This document shows, piece after piece, positions 8,945 through 17,298 of a DNA stretch of 64,000 nt. This DNA is from an uncultured Lachnospiraceae bacterium. GTDB lineage: Bacteria; Bacillota; Clostridia; Lachnospirales; Lachnospiraceae. Below the pieces are notes generated by a model. The model was not told the origin of the DNA and searched no databases. It was given only the letters and a program-made list of their open reading frames with translations. Each line of letters begins with the position of its first letter. Position 1 is the stretch's first letter. Made by a program: the position numbers and the translations under genes. The stretch spans positions 1-64,000 of the forward strand of contig CACWGK010000002.1 of the NCBI GenBank assembly GCA_902760415.1, written 5' to 3'.

Positions 8945-9166
8945 TTACGCAACCACAAGACTACCAAATAATGCAATTAATCCACATACAAGAAGTAATA
9001 TGATTGCTAAAGTCATAAAACCAGCAGCTGCAAGTCCTATCATAATTGCTGGTAGAAGTAGTAAAGCAAAGATAATCTTTGTTATCTTCCATGCAAGTTT
9101 TATCGCTACAAATAAAACTTCACCTAATACAACACACATAAGTAAAATAAAAAACAATGTCAACAT
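8945..9166 (-). CDS. Small hydrophobic membrane protein
   Basis: A 73-residue protein, almost wholly hydrophobic, with two or three membrane helices (about 1-22, 30-48 and 52-72) separated by short basic stretches (KLAWKITK). The start ATG 9166 follows AAAGGA. I do not recognise a family. It lies between the DUF975 terminator and an AEC transporter gene that runs the other way. Its composition and ribosome site make it likely to be real. Confidence 0.55.
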   Translation of the reverse strand: MLTLFFILLMCVVLGEVLFVAIKLAWKITKIIFALLLLPAIMIGLAAAGFMTLAIILLLVCGLIALFGSLVVA

Positions 9167-9303
9167 ATCCTTTCACCTCGCTTTCCTAAAATATTTCCAC
9201 CATCCCGTTAATTCGGGTAAATGATATCAAAAAGACAAGGTAGGATGTATATTCATCTATGACAATTATAAAAGGCTATTTTTCTCTTATAGAGAAATAC
9301 TTC

Positions 9304-9331
9304 TTGTATATATTATTAACTATGCTATAAT
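9304..9331 (+). promoter_or_regulatory. Promoter of the first AEC transporter
   Basis: TTGTAT (9304-9309), 16 bp, TATAAT (9326-9331), followed by about 70 bases of leader before ATG 9406. Nothing else is evident in the 239-bp gap after the small membrane protein. Confidence 0.55.
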
Positions 9332-9405
9332 CATCAACTGTTGTAACTTTTATAAGAAAGTAAGAGCTGAAACTCTAGGATTTTGTATTATAAAGAGGCG
9401 TTAAC

Positions 9406-10329
9406 ATGAGTACAAGTATAGTTCTGCAACAGATGGGAGTTATTACCATTCTGGTTGGTATAGGAATATTTCTATATAAGCGAGGCGTCGTAGATGATCA
9501 CACATCACAGAGGATGTCTACTATCGTTATGGATGTATGTAACCCGGCACTTATTCTCGCATCACTTCTATCTGGAAATGTTACTGCTACTCATCACGAT
9601 CTTATAGTTGCTATAGTGCTTGGCGCTTCATTTTATATAGGCCTTGTAATACTTGGCTTTATCTTTCCAAAGTTGATAAGAGGTGGCGAGGATAGTCGAT
9701 TCTATAATATGATGACTGTTTATACAAATGTAGGATTTATCGGAATACCTGTAGCAAGGGCGATACTTCCTGAAAATGCTATATTATACGTTATCATATG
9801 CAATGTAATGTACAGTCTTCTCTTCTATACACATGGTATCATAGTAATGAGTAACGGTAAGGAGAAGCTTAGCCTTAAGAAGATTCTAAGTCCGGGAACC
9901 ATCATGGCTATTGTAAGCCTTGTAATATTCTGGTTCAATATCTATCTTCCACCAATCATCGCTAACAGTATCAGCTATCTCGGAAATGCCACTGTATTCC
10001 TATCAATGACACTTCTAGGAGTTGGAATCGCGAGATCTAATATCACAAGTGGAATAAAGAATCCAAGAATCTGGATATATATAATAGTTAGAATGATAGC
10101 TGTTCCAGTGGCTCTCTTCTTTGCATTAAAAATGGCTGGCTTTTCTTCTATTACAATCATGGGACTCTGCCTTATGGCTGCTATGCCTATCGGCAACCTC
10201 CCTCTGATTCAGTGTGAAAAAATGGGCGAAGACACCGAACTCCTGTCAGGAGCAATCGCTATCTCCACCCTATCTTCTATCGCAACTATCACCGTACTAA
10301 TGACAGTATTTACTTCATTACTTGGTTAA
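9406..10329 (+). CDS. AEC-family (auxin efflux carrier-like) transporter
   Basis: A permease with about ten membrane helices in 307 residues, the usual length for bacterial AEC proteins. These move organic acids or related small anions; some exchange malate and lactate. The family features are IFLYKRGVVDD after helix 1, VCNPALILASLL in helix 2, YTNVGFIGIPVARAI in the middle and CLMAAMPIGNLPLIQ near the end. No known substrate can be read from the sequence. The gene stands alone with its own promoter and converges on the spermidine-synthase-like gene. A second, unrelated-looking AEC gene occurs at 16260. Confidence 0.87.
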   Translation: MSTSIVLQQMGVITILVGIGIFLYKRGVVDDHTSQRMSTIVMDVCNPALILASLLSGNVTATHHDLIVAIVLGASFYIGLVILGFIFPKLIRGGEDSRFYNMMTVYTNVGFIGIPVARAILPENAILYVIICNVMYSLLFYTHGIIVMSNGKEKLSLKKILSPGTIMAIVSLVIFWFNIYLPPIIANSISYLGNATVFLSMTLLGVGIARSNITSGIKNPRIWIYIIVRMIAVPVALFFALKMAGFSSITIMGLCLMAAMPIGNLPLIQCEKMGEDTELLSGAIAISTLSSIATITVLMTVFTSLLG

Positions 10330-10352
10330 GGTTATTACCGCAAGTTTCTAAC

Positions 10353-12008
10353 CTAGAAGGAATCAAGAAGACCTTGAAGACCTTCTCTATCGTAGATATC
10401 TTTATAATAATCTACTTCATCACGGATAAGTGCATCTATCGCCTGCATACTAAGCAGCTCAACAGGAGCCTTATCATCTGTCAGTATATTATCTCCTGCA
10501 TCGTACCTCTGAAGATGGCCATATAGTTGATCCATCATATCGTGCAATTCCTTATCATCTTCAGACATATATCCTGCACGAAACATGCCAATCATAGAAC
10601 TATTATTGGAAGCAAAGAGCTCCCTATTTGTGTTATTGGGAACATCTACTGTATATACCTCCGAGAACACCTGTGAGATAGTATCAGCTAGATATTCATT
10701 TATGCCAGCTCCGTCTTCACCATCTGACTTAATATTCATATTTACAACCATTACCCCATCATCTTTTAGCTGATTCTTTACAAGAGTAAAGAACTCTACA
10801 GATGACATTTGAAATGGAATAGTTATATCCTGATATGCATCGACCATTATAACATCATATTTAAGATTATCAGCCTGTTCTTTTGATATATCATATGTTT
10901 TATGCTTACTTTCTGAACTCAGCGCTTCAAGATATGCCCTTCCATCATAGGTTGTAACCTTAACATCTTCTGGAAGTTCAAAGTAAGTATGTGCGAGATC
11001 AGTAATCTTCTGGTCTATCTCCACACCTTCCACCTCTATCCCATCAAAGTAGCGTTTACACTGAGTCGCATATGTACCTGTACCCATTCCGAGTATAAGC
11101 ATCTTTATATTCTTCTTCCCCTCTAATCCTGACATATATGGAGCCGCCATGGCATAGTCATAGTACATTCCCGTAAGTGTCTTCTCCTTACGGTAAACAG
11201 ACTGAACTCCAAAGAGAACATTTGTTGAAAGAACGACCTTCGAATCATCCTCATAAACCTGAAGATAATTATAGATTGACTCTCCTTCATAAGTCAGATC
11301 ATGCTGCCAAAATGCAAATGAATCGCCATGCCCAAAGATACAAGATATAAGAAAAAGAATCGCACCAACTACTGCCTTAACAGAACGTTTCTTTCCAGCT
11401 ATAAAATACACTATTGCAAGAGCAAGCAATATGCCGGCAAAGATAAGAAATGTAATACTTGTACCAACAGCAGGGATACTGATAAAAGTAGGAACAAATG
11501 TACCTATAATACTTCCGATGGTGTTCGATGCATTTAGATATCCAACTACTTTTCCGCTATCATCAAGACTGTCGACTGTATACTTAACAAGTGAAGGTGT
11601 AACTGTTCCAAGCAGGAATAATGGAAATACGAATACTATCATGCATGCTGCAAATGCAGCTATCACAAGAAAGTTTGTACTTATAGTAAAGACAAGCAAA
11701 GCCGAAATGCCTATAACTATATATTTTCCAACAACAGGTATTAGTGCTATCCATATAGCAGCTATAATAATTCGTCCATAGAGCTTATCTGGATTCGGAT
11801 TCTTATCTGCCCATCTTCCGCCCATGATATTTCCAAGCGCCATAGCTATCATGATGGTTCCGATAATGATAGTCCATACAATCTGTGATGAGCTGAAGTA
11901 AGGAGCAAGAAGTCTACTTGCACCGAGCTCAACAGCCATCACTGACATTCCAGCAAAAAACTCCGTCAGATATAGATAAAACTTATTTTTTAATATAGGA
12001 TTATTCAT
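10353..12008 (-). CDS. Fused membrane / spermidine synthase-like protein
   Basis: 551 residues in two parts. Residues 1-215 form about seven membrane helices of the type found in MFS-fused spermidine synthases (FFAGMSVMAVELGASRLLAPYF). Residues 250-551 form a Rossmann methyltransferase-like domain with LILGMGTGTYATQCKRYF and VEGVEIDQKI, followed by VIMVDAYQDITIPFQM. The aspartate of VDAYQ matches the catalytic position of spermidine synthases, but polyamine binding residues are not clearly kept. True aminopropyltransferase activity is therefore uncertain. The gene follows the MIF-like gene by 18 bp and is very likely co-transcribed with it. Confidence 0.8.
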   Translation of the reverse strand: MNNPILKNKFYLYLTEFFAGMSVMAVELGASRLLAPYFSSSQIVWTIIIGTIMIAMALGNIMGGRWADKNPNPDKLYGRIIIAAIWIALIPVVGKYIVIGISALLVFTISTNFLVIAAFAACMIVFVFPLFLLGTVTPSLVKYTVDSLDDSGKVVGYLNASNTIGSIIGTFVPTFISIPAVGTSITFLIFAGILLALAIVYFIAGKKRSVKAVVGAILFLISCIFGHGDSFAFWQHDLTYEGESIYNYLQVYEDDSKVVLSTNVLFGVQSVYRKEKTLTGMYYDYAMAAPYMSGLEGKKNIKMLILGMGTGTYATQCKRYFDGIEVEGVEIDQKITDLAHTYFELPEDVKVTTYDGRAYLEALSSESKHKTYDISKEQADNLKYDVIMVDAYQDITIPFQMSSVEFFTLVKNQLKDDGVMVVNMNIKSDGEDGAGINEYLADTISQVFSEVYTVDVPNNTNRELFASNNSSMIGMFRAGYMSEDDKELHDMMDQLYGHLQRYDAGDNILTDDKAPVELLSMQAIDALIRDEVDYYKDIYDREGLQGLLDSF

Positions 12009-12026
12009 GAATACTACTCACTCTAA

Positions 12027-12368
12027 CTAGAAATTACGACCGTTCCAACCCCAATCAGAGGTACCACGGTACTCTACGTAGATGTTATTACCAGGAATAC
12101 CAAGTTCCTCTTCATATATCTTACATATTTCAGCTGTCATACTATCGGCCTGTGAACCATTGATAGAACCGAATACATCTACTGAGACATAAACACCCTT
12201 CTCAAGCTTATTTCCAGCAAAATATAGAGTATATTCATCCTCAAAACCTACCATCAGAAAACTCTCTGGCTTTCCTATAATAGATACAGCTTTTCCAATC
12301 TTTGCCTTAAGAACTTCCTTCTTCTCATCACTAACCTTTACAGTAATCTTTGAATCAATAAATGGCAT
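12027..12368 (-). CDS. MIF-like tautomerase family protein
   Basis: 113 residues, the length of macrophage migration inhibitory factor. The start MPFI gives an N-terminal proline after methionine removal; this proline is the catalytic base in MIF and phenylpyruvate tautomerases. The lysine of IGKPESF (K33) matches Lys32 of MIF. The C-terminal NIYVEYRGTSDWGWNGRNF keeps the strand, Tyr and GWN of the animal protein, but the active-site Asn97 position appears to be Glu. A GGGAGG ribosome site precedes the ATG. The natural substrate of bacterial members is unknown. It is first gene of a pair with the spermidine-synthase-like gene and is divergent from the SpoU methyltransferase. Confidence 0.85.
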   Translation of the reverse strand: MPFIDSKITVKVSDEKKEVLKAKIGKAVSIIGKPESFLMVGFEDEYTLYFAGNKLEKGVYVSVDVFGSINGSQADSMTAEICKIYEEELGIPGNNIYVEYRGTSDWGWNGRNF

Positions 12369-12408
12369 ATTGAACCTCCCTTTATTCTATGATATATTTC
12401 TAACTATT

Positions 12409-13227
12409 ATGAATTACGAATATATTAACAAAGCTAATACTGCATCCGAACTCGGACTATATTTTAACACAAATGAGACTCAACTCCTACACTATTTTGA
12501 ACCAGAATTGGGGCTTTTTGTAGTTGAAAGTCCTATGGTTATTGAAAGAGCCCTGGCAGCAGGATATGAACCTGTATCCTTCGTTATGCTTGAATCACTG
12601 GCCGATACATACTGTAAGCAGTTTGGAATATTAGACTTACCTATCCCTGTATATGTTGGTGACTATGATACTATAGCAGGTCTTACAGGCGTTAATATAA
12701 CTCGTGGTGTTCTTGCACTTATGAAAAGAAAACCACTTCCTACTCTTTCTGAGTTAGTTAGCGGATTTACTAGAATAGCTGTCTTTGATGATGTAGAAAA
12801 TCCAACAAATGTTGGAGCTATGTTCAGATCAGCCGCAGCACTTGGAATCGATGCCGTTATACTCACTTCCTCTTCTGCAGATCCTCTATACAGACGTGCA
12901 TCAAGAGTCAGTGTCGGTACGGTATTTCAGGTTCCTTGGACAAAACTTGATAAAAAAAGTGCCACAACCGCTGCTTATATAAAGGAGCTGCATGAGCTCT
13001 CATTTAAAACAGCCGCAATGGCACTTACAGATAATTCAATTAATATAAATGATCCTCGTCTAAAGTCCGAAGAAAAGCTTGCTATAATACTGGGAAATGA
13101 AGGCTTTGGGCTATCCGATAAAGTACTTGAGGAAAGCGATTATACCGTCAAGATTCCTATGAAGCATAATGTAGATTCTCTAAATGTAGCAGCAGCAAGC
13201 TCTATCGTATTCTGGGAACTAACTTGA
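12409..13227 (+). CDS. TrmH/SpoU-family RNA 2'-O-methyltransferase
   Basis: An SPOUT enzyme that puts a 2'-O-methyl on rRNA or tRNA using S-adenosylmethionine. Starting at ATG 12409 it has 272 residues; a TTG at 12370 adds 13 residues but falls 2 bp from the divergent start and has no ribosome site. An N-terminal substrate-binding domain (1-110) is followed by the knotted domain with its three motifs: ENPTNVGAMFRSAAALG, AIILGNEGFGLS and IPMKHNVDSLNVAAASSI. This layout is that of the TsnR/RlmB-like branch. Only 40 bp separate it from the MIF gene, so its promoter must overlap that region. Even ATG 12409 lacks a clear Shine-Dalgarno. The methylated nucleotide is not predictable. Confidence 0.87.
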   Translation: MNYEYINKANTASELGLYFNTNETQLLHYFEPELGLFVVESPMVIERALAAGYEPVSFVMLESLADTYCKQFGILDLPIPVYVGDYDTIAGLTGVNITRGVLALMKRKPLPTLSELVSGFTRIAVFDDVENPTNVGAMFRSAAALGIDAVILTSSSADPLYRRASRVSVGTVFQVPWTKLDKKSATTAAYIKELHELSFKTAAMALTDNSININDPRLKSEEKLAIILGNEGFGLSDKVLEESDYTVKIPMKHNVDSLNVAAASSIVFWELT

Positions 13228-13242
13228 GGGCTAACCCTTCAT

Positions 13243-13947
13243 TTAGTCAAACTTCAGACCATCTAACAGGTCTCCAAGAGATGTACCTATATCTTCTGAC
13301 TCAGGGATGTTAACTTCACTAGCATCAAATGATTCTTCATCAGATTCATCTAAGAGAGCCTTTATAGAAAGTGATAACTTGCCATCCTTAATCTCGATGA
13401 CTTTAACATCCACTTCCTGACCTTCCTTCAGAACAACTCCTGGGTGCTTAATACGCTTATGTGCTATCTGTGAGATATGAACAAGACCTGACAGACCATC
13501 ACCTAAATCAATAAATGCACCATAATCCTTGATCGTTGCAACTGTTCCGTGAAGAATCTGTCCAACCGTGATATCTGACATCTTCTTCTTTTTACTATCT
13601 TCCTGTCTTTCTCTAAGGATTTCTTTAGCCGACAGAATCAGCTTATCATCATCCATATCTGCTTCAAAAACTCTGACTTCAAGTTCTTGATCCAGGAATG
13701 AATTACAGTTATCTATTCTCTCTAGAGACAGTTTTGAGATAGGAATAAATGCTCTGATTCCTTCAAAGTCAGCAACTACTCCACCTTTTACTACCTCTGT
13801 TACAGTAACAGTTATATTCTCCTGTGACTCCTTAAGTTCTTCAGCTTTCTTCCAAGCCAGAAGCGCATCTGTATCATGTACTCCATCACCCATCATACTA
13901 TAAGATTCTTCTAGCATTGATTCAAAATCCTTCATTGATTCACTCAT
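13243..13947 (-). CDS. S1 RNA-binding domain protein (ribosomal protein S1-like, two S1 domains)
   Basis: 234 residues with an acidic N-terminal helix (1-40) and two S1 OB-fold domains. The first, at about 45-115, reads ITVTVTEVVKGGVVADFEGIRAFIPIS. The second, at about 125-200, reads VGQILHGTVATIKDYGAFIDLGDGLSGLVHISQIA and is the more canonical. An acidic tail follows. It is much shorter than the six-domain S1 of proteobacteria and resembles the short S1-like proteins of clostridia that bind mRNA or ribosomes. The start ATG 13947 follows GGAGG. A nearly pure A/T hairpin between 13958 and 13997 partly overlaps the ribosome site. It may share a transcript with the sigma factor genes upstream. 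Confidence 0.85.
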   Translation of the reverse strand: MSESMKDFESMLEESYSMMGDGVHDTDALLAWKKAEELKESQENITVTVTEVVKGGVVADFEGIRAFIPISKLSLERIDNCNSFLDQELEVRVFEADMDDDKLILSAKEILRERQEDSKKKKMSDITVGQILHGTVATIKDYGAFIDLGDGLSGLVHISQIAHKRIKHPGVVLKEGQEVDVKVIEIKDGKLSLSIKALLDESDEESFDASEVNIPESEDIGTSLGDLLDGLKFD

Positions 13948-14023
13948 AATCTATTCCTCCACTTTTTTTATTTTATCATTATAAAAAAAAGTAGAAATTG
14001 ATTCAACCAAAAAGAGAAATGAG

Positions 14024-15427
14024 CTAATTCTGTGGAATATCTATTGTTCTTGTATCAGATACGAGTTCACACGTCTTCGTTTCATTTCCAGATGAGTCCT
14101 GAGTCCATACTCTTCGCTGCACAGCAAAGGATAACTTTGTCATATTATCATCCCACTCACTCTTATAATCTACTCCATCATCTAGACTAAATTGCTTCAA
14201 GCCTGTTGCATTATCATATAAAGTCGCAACATAACGTTCCGGAGTACCATCAGGGCTACCGCACTGAATCAAAAGATATTTATTGCCAAGGTCGTCCCAT
14301 GCTACTACATTAAGATCTATACTCGCTTCTACTCCAGCCTTTTCACACTCATCATAGAAAGTTTCCCAATTACAGTCAAATGTACCATAAACCTGAAATC
14401 CTGTAGCACCTATTGAATAGCTATCAACAGTCATCTTCTGTTTATCTCCATACATATCTGACTCTCCAACAATTGGATCAATACTTATGATTTCTTTATC
14501 TTCATCTACAATATAATCTTCAATATCTGTTGTAAATGAATACATTCCACCAAGTTCCTCAGGAAATTCAAGATCTATCTGAATAGTACCACTTGCATAA
14601 TCTGGTGCTTCAAGAAACTGTTCAATTTCTGCAAAATGAGCATCAATCTCTTCCTGTGTTGAATTAACTGTTAGTGGCTCATGTACATTTGATTCATTAT
14701 ATTCTTCAAGAGCTTTAATATTATCCTCAAACATGTTGCCCATAAAAAGATCCAAATATAACTTCTGTCCATCAAATCTTGATTCATTTCCCCAGCACTC
14801 TACTTCTCTTCCATCCAGAAACGCCTTTAGATTAATTCTATTAGAATTAGTAATAGTACTCCAGGATCCTCCAACGCCATAACCAGACACCTCTTCAATA
14901 CTATTCTGTAATTCAGTAAGATCTACATCATCATTAAACTCAAGCTCTACTCCTACCTTTACATTTGGTCCAGCACTGCTTATATTTACTATCTTAGCTT
15001 CAGCCTTCCCTTCTGATTCTACATTAAATGTGGCACTTCCTCCTGTGACATCATCATGGATTTCCATAGTAACCTTATTATCTTCCTCAGAAACAACTAC
15101 CGCGTCTTCTGATTTAATTCTGAAATCGTCCTTTACATTCTTTCTGTACACTACCGCGTCTTCTGATTTAATTCTGAAATCGTCCTTTACATTCTTTCTG
15201 TACTGTGTAGCAGCATATACACCACCACCAAATACCATACATCCAAGAACAAGTATTGCAGCTCTTCCTGCCCATATAGCGGTCTTCTGTGAGGCTTTCT
15301 TTTCCTTAGCACAGCGCTTCTTCAGTCTACTATTTACCTTACTTATCTGAATATCAGATAGTGGTGCAACCTCAAAAACATCTAAATCTATATTAACATC
15401 ATTTAGCATATCATATACATCTTTCAT
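14024..15427 (-). CDS. DUF4179-type membrane protein, probable anti-sigma partner
   Basis: 467 residues. The N-terminal 65 residues are cytoplasmic and basic (VNSRLKKRCAKEKKA), followed by one membrane helix at about 70-88 and a large extracytoplasmic beta-rich region. It overlaps the upstream ECF sigma gene by 17 bp, an arrangement typical of a sigma factor and its membrane-bound anti-sigma or sensor partner. No zinc-binding HxxxCxxC anti-sigma motif is present, so it is not a classic ZAS anti-sigma factor. Directly after the membrane helix an 18-residue segment (YRKNVKDDFRIKSEDAVV) is perfectly duplicated. The partner role is inferred from context. Confidence 0.75.
   Translation of the reverse strand: MKDVYDMLNDVNIDLDVFEVAPLSDIQISKVNSRLKKRCAKEKKASQKTAIWAGRAAILVLGCMVFGGGVYAATQYRKNVKDDFRIKSEDAVVYRKNVKDDFRIKSEDAVVVSEEDNKVTMEIHDDVTGGSATFNVESEGKAEAKIVNISSAGPNVKVGVELEFNDDVDLTELQNSIEEVSGYGVGGSWSTITNSNRINLKAFLDGREVECWGNESRFDGQKLYLDLFMGNMFEDNIKALEEYNESNVHEPLTVNSTQEEIDAHFAEIEQFLEAPDYASGTIQIDLEFPEELGGMYSFTTDIEDYIVDEDKEIISIDPIVGESDMYGDKQKMTVDSYSIGATGFQVYGTFDCNWETFYDECEKAGVEASIDLNVVAWDDLGNKYLLIQCGSPDGTPERYVATLYDNATGLKQFSLDDGVDYKSEWDDNMTKLSFAVQRRVWTQDSSGNETKTCELVSDTRTIDIPQN
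15096..15203 (-). repeat. Perfect 54-bp tandem duplication inside the DUF4179 gene
   Basis: Positions 15096-15149 and 15150-15203 are identical over all 54 bases and add 18 residues in frame. Since not one silent base differs, the event is recent, or it is an assembly artefact. Confidence 0.95.
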
Positions 15428-15998
15428 ACGAACTCTCCTTACAATTTATGTAATAATCCCTAAGTCTCTTTTTTCCTCTGGACATTCGTGTGTACACTTG
15501 TCCTTTAGTCATATTCATATCATCACTTACTTCTTCTATACTATCACCCTTAATGTAATGTCTTCTAAATATTTCACGGTCTAGTGGGGATAGACAGCCC
15601 AGTATTTCTTCAGTTCCATCATCTATCTCGTCTTCGATGAGTTTTAGCATTAAGTCCTCAGTTCCAGTTTCACACTCAGAATCATCCAAGGATATCTTAT
15701 TCTCTCCTACGCCTTCTCTCTTTGCTCGTCTTAGGTAATCTATCGATTGATACCTTGCTATCGCTGCAAGCCAGTTTTTAAAGCTGCTTCTTTCTTCGTC
15801 GAACTTTGAAGCATTTTCCCATACCTTCATCATTACATCATCAAAGCATTCATCTATATCATCAGGTATAAGATGAAGGTATTTATGTAGAATCGAATAA
15901 AGAAGACCACCATATTGAGCTACCACATATTCCAGCGCCCGCTCATCTTTGGCACGTAGCCGGTCTATATAATTCTTTTCATTTATCTTTCTAAACAC
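15411..15998 (-). CDS. ECF-type RNA polymerase sigma factor
   Basis: 195 residues, the normal length for an extracytoplasmic-function sigma factor. Region 2 is at about 15-80 (ALEYVVAQYGGLLYSILHKYL, then DIDECFDDVMMKVWENASKF and FKNWLAAIARYQSIDYLRR). Region 4 is at about 130-185, with LSPLDREIFRRHYIKGDSIEEVSDDM and the recognition helix MTKGQVYTRMSRGKKRLRDYY. An acidic linker separates them. The gene leads a two-gene unit with the overlapping DUF4179 gene. Such pairs usually respond to envelope stress and activate their own promoter; I did not identify a clear ECF promoter upstream. Confidence 0.9.
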   Translation of the reverse strand: MFRKINEKNYIDRLRAKDERALEYVVAQYGGLLYSILHKYLHLIPDDIDECFDDVMMKVWENASKFDEERSSFKNWLAAIARYQSIDYLRRAKREGVGENKISLDDSECETGTEDLMLKLIEDEIDDGTEEILGCLSPLDREIFRRHYIKGDSIEEVSDDMNMTKGQVYTRMSRGKKRLRDYYINCKESSYERCI

Positions 15999-16169
15999 TA
16001 CTTTTCTCCTTACATAGTCTAGTCATGCATGACTGATAATGAATCCATCTATAACTATATACGACAAAAACATCAGATTTCTTACAGGATTAAAAAAATT
16101 ATAATCTAAAAAATCAAGAAAAACAAAAAAGAAGATACTTCACCAAAATGTATCTTCCTTTGATTTTAG

Positions 16170-16249
16170 CACAAAAACTGTTGTGACTTATACGCAAAAA
16201 CTGTTGTGAAATATTTGAAATTGACTCTAATTATCCGTTCATGTAAAAT
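16170..16249 (+). promoter_or_regulatory. Consensus promoter with two upstream 15-bp direct repeats
   Basis: TTGACT (16221-16226), 17 bp, TAAAAT (16244-16249) is a strong promoter. Upstream, CAAAAACTGTTGTGA is present twice without mismatch, at 16172-16186 and 16195-16209, 23 bp apart. The first copy is embedded in CACAA-N6-TTGTG. Transcription would start near 16256, only a few bases before ATG 16260. Confidence 0.6.
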
Positions 16250-16259
16250 ACAGAACGTT

Positions 16260-17264
16260 ATGGAAAACTTTATCTTTAGTTTAAATGCAACAATACCTGT
16301 TTTTTGGGTCATACTTCTTGGTTATATTCTTAAAAGGTTTCATCTAATAAATGATGAGTTTGTAAATGTAACTAACAAGTATGTTTTTAAGGTTGCACTT
16401 CCTGTGATGCTATTCAAGGATCTTGCTTTTAATGATATTACCTCGAATATTAATGGAAGATTTATATCCTTCTGCATTGTCATCACATTTATAATGTTTC
16501 TACTTACATGGCTTCTTACTTACCTGATTTTAAAGGACAAAAGCATGGTTGGTGCTTTTACACAAGCATCCGTAAGGAGCAGCGCAGCCATTTTGGGTGT
16601 TGCTTTTGTAGAAAACATCTGTGGTAATGCCGGAATGGCACCACTGATGATAGCTTCTGCTGTTCCATTCTTTAATGTGCTATCAGTTATTATACTTGTA
16701 TTCTCTGCTGATATGGGAAAAATCTCTCACAGATCAGACAGCTCTTTAAATGAACAAAAGGAGACTTCTGAAAAAAATGATCATATAAAGAAAGAAATCC
16801 GTAAAGCGGTAAAAGGTGTTCTGACAAATCCTATAATCCTAGGAATTGCAGCCGGACTTCTTTGGGTTAACCTTGGAATAAGTATGCCTGCTATACCAAT
16901 GAAAACAATATCCTATATCTCTGCAACAGCTACACCTATGGCACTTATTGCTATCGGAGGCGGCTTCGATCTTAAGGTTGCACTGACAAGACTAAAACCT
17001 GCCGTAGTTGCTTCTGCAATAAAACTAATAGCACTTCCAGCATTCTTTATCCCTATAGCTGTAAAGCTTGGTTTTGCAGGTTCAGAGCTGGTTGCTATTC
17101 TGATAATGCTGGCTTCTCCAACAACTGTAACCTGCTACATAATGGCAAAAGCAATGCAGAATGATGAGGTACTTACTTCTAATGTTGTCGTGATAACAAC
17201 TCTTCTATCATCTGTAACACTCACCTTATGGGTCTTCATATTAAAATCGTGTGCACTTATATAA
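16260..17264 (+). CDS. AEC-family transporter (second copy), probably leaderless
   Basis: Start ATG 16260, beginning MENFIFSLNATIPVFWVILLGYILKR, where other AEC proteins begin; 334 residues. An upstream GTG at 16206 is in frame but would put the promoter inside the gene. About ten membrane helices are present, with the family motifs YVFKVALPVMLFKDL and PMALIAIGGGFDLK. A charged cytoplasmic loop of about 35 residues (SHRSDSSLNEQKETSEKN) separates the halves. It differs strongly from the AEC gene at 9406. No ribosome site precedes the ATG, fitting a leaderless transcript. The substrate is unknown; organic acid export is the usual guess. Confidence 0.85.
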   Translation: MENFIFSLNATIPVFWVILLGYILKRFHLINDEFVNVTNKYVFKVALPVMLFKDLAFNDITSNINGRFISFCIVITFIMFLLTWLLTYLILKDKSMVGAFTQASVRSSAAILGVAFVENICGNAGMAPLMIASAVPFFNVLSVIILVFSADMGKISHRSDSSLNEQKETSEKNDHIKKEIRKAVKGVLTNPIILGIAAGLLWVNLGISMPAIPMKTISYISATATPMALIAIGGGFDLKVALTRLKPAVVASAIKLIALPAFFIPIAVKLGFAGSELVAILIMLASPTTVTCYIMAKAMQNDEVLTSNVVVITTLLSSVTLTLWVFILKSCALI

Positions 17265-17298
17265 GAGATATCCACTATCATAATACCTCCCTGCAGCA

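Noticed and set aside
13958..13997. A/T hairpin before the S1-domain gene as a regulatory RNA
   Set aside because: The stem is nearly all A-T and could occur by chance in such AT-rich DNA; overlap with the ribosome site is partial.
16206..16259. An 18-residue N-terminal extension of the second AEC transporter from GTG 16206
   Set aside because: It would place the TTGACT/TAAAAT promoter inside the gene, and AEC proteins start at the MENFIF position.
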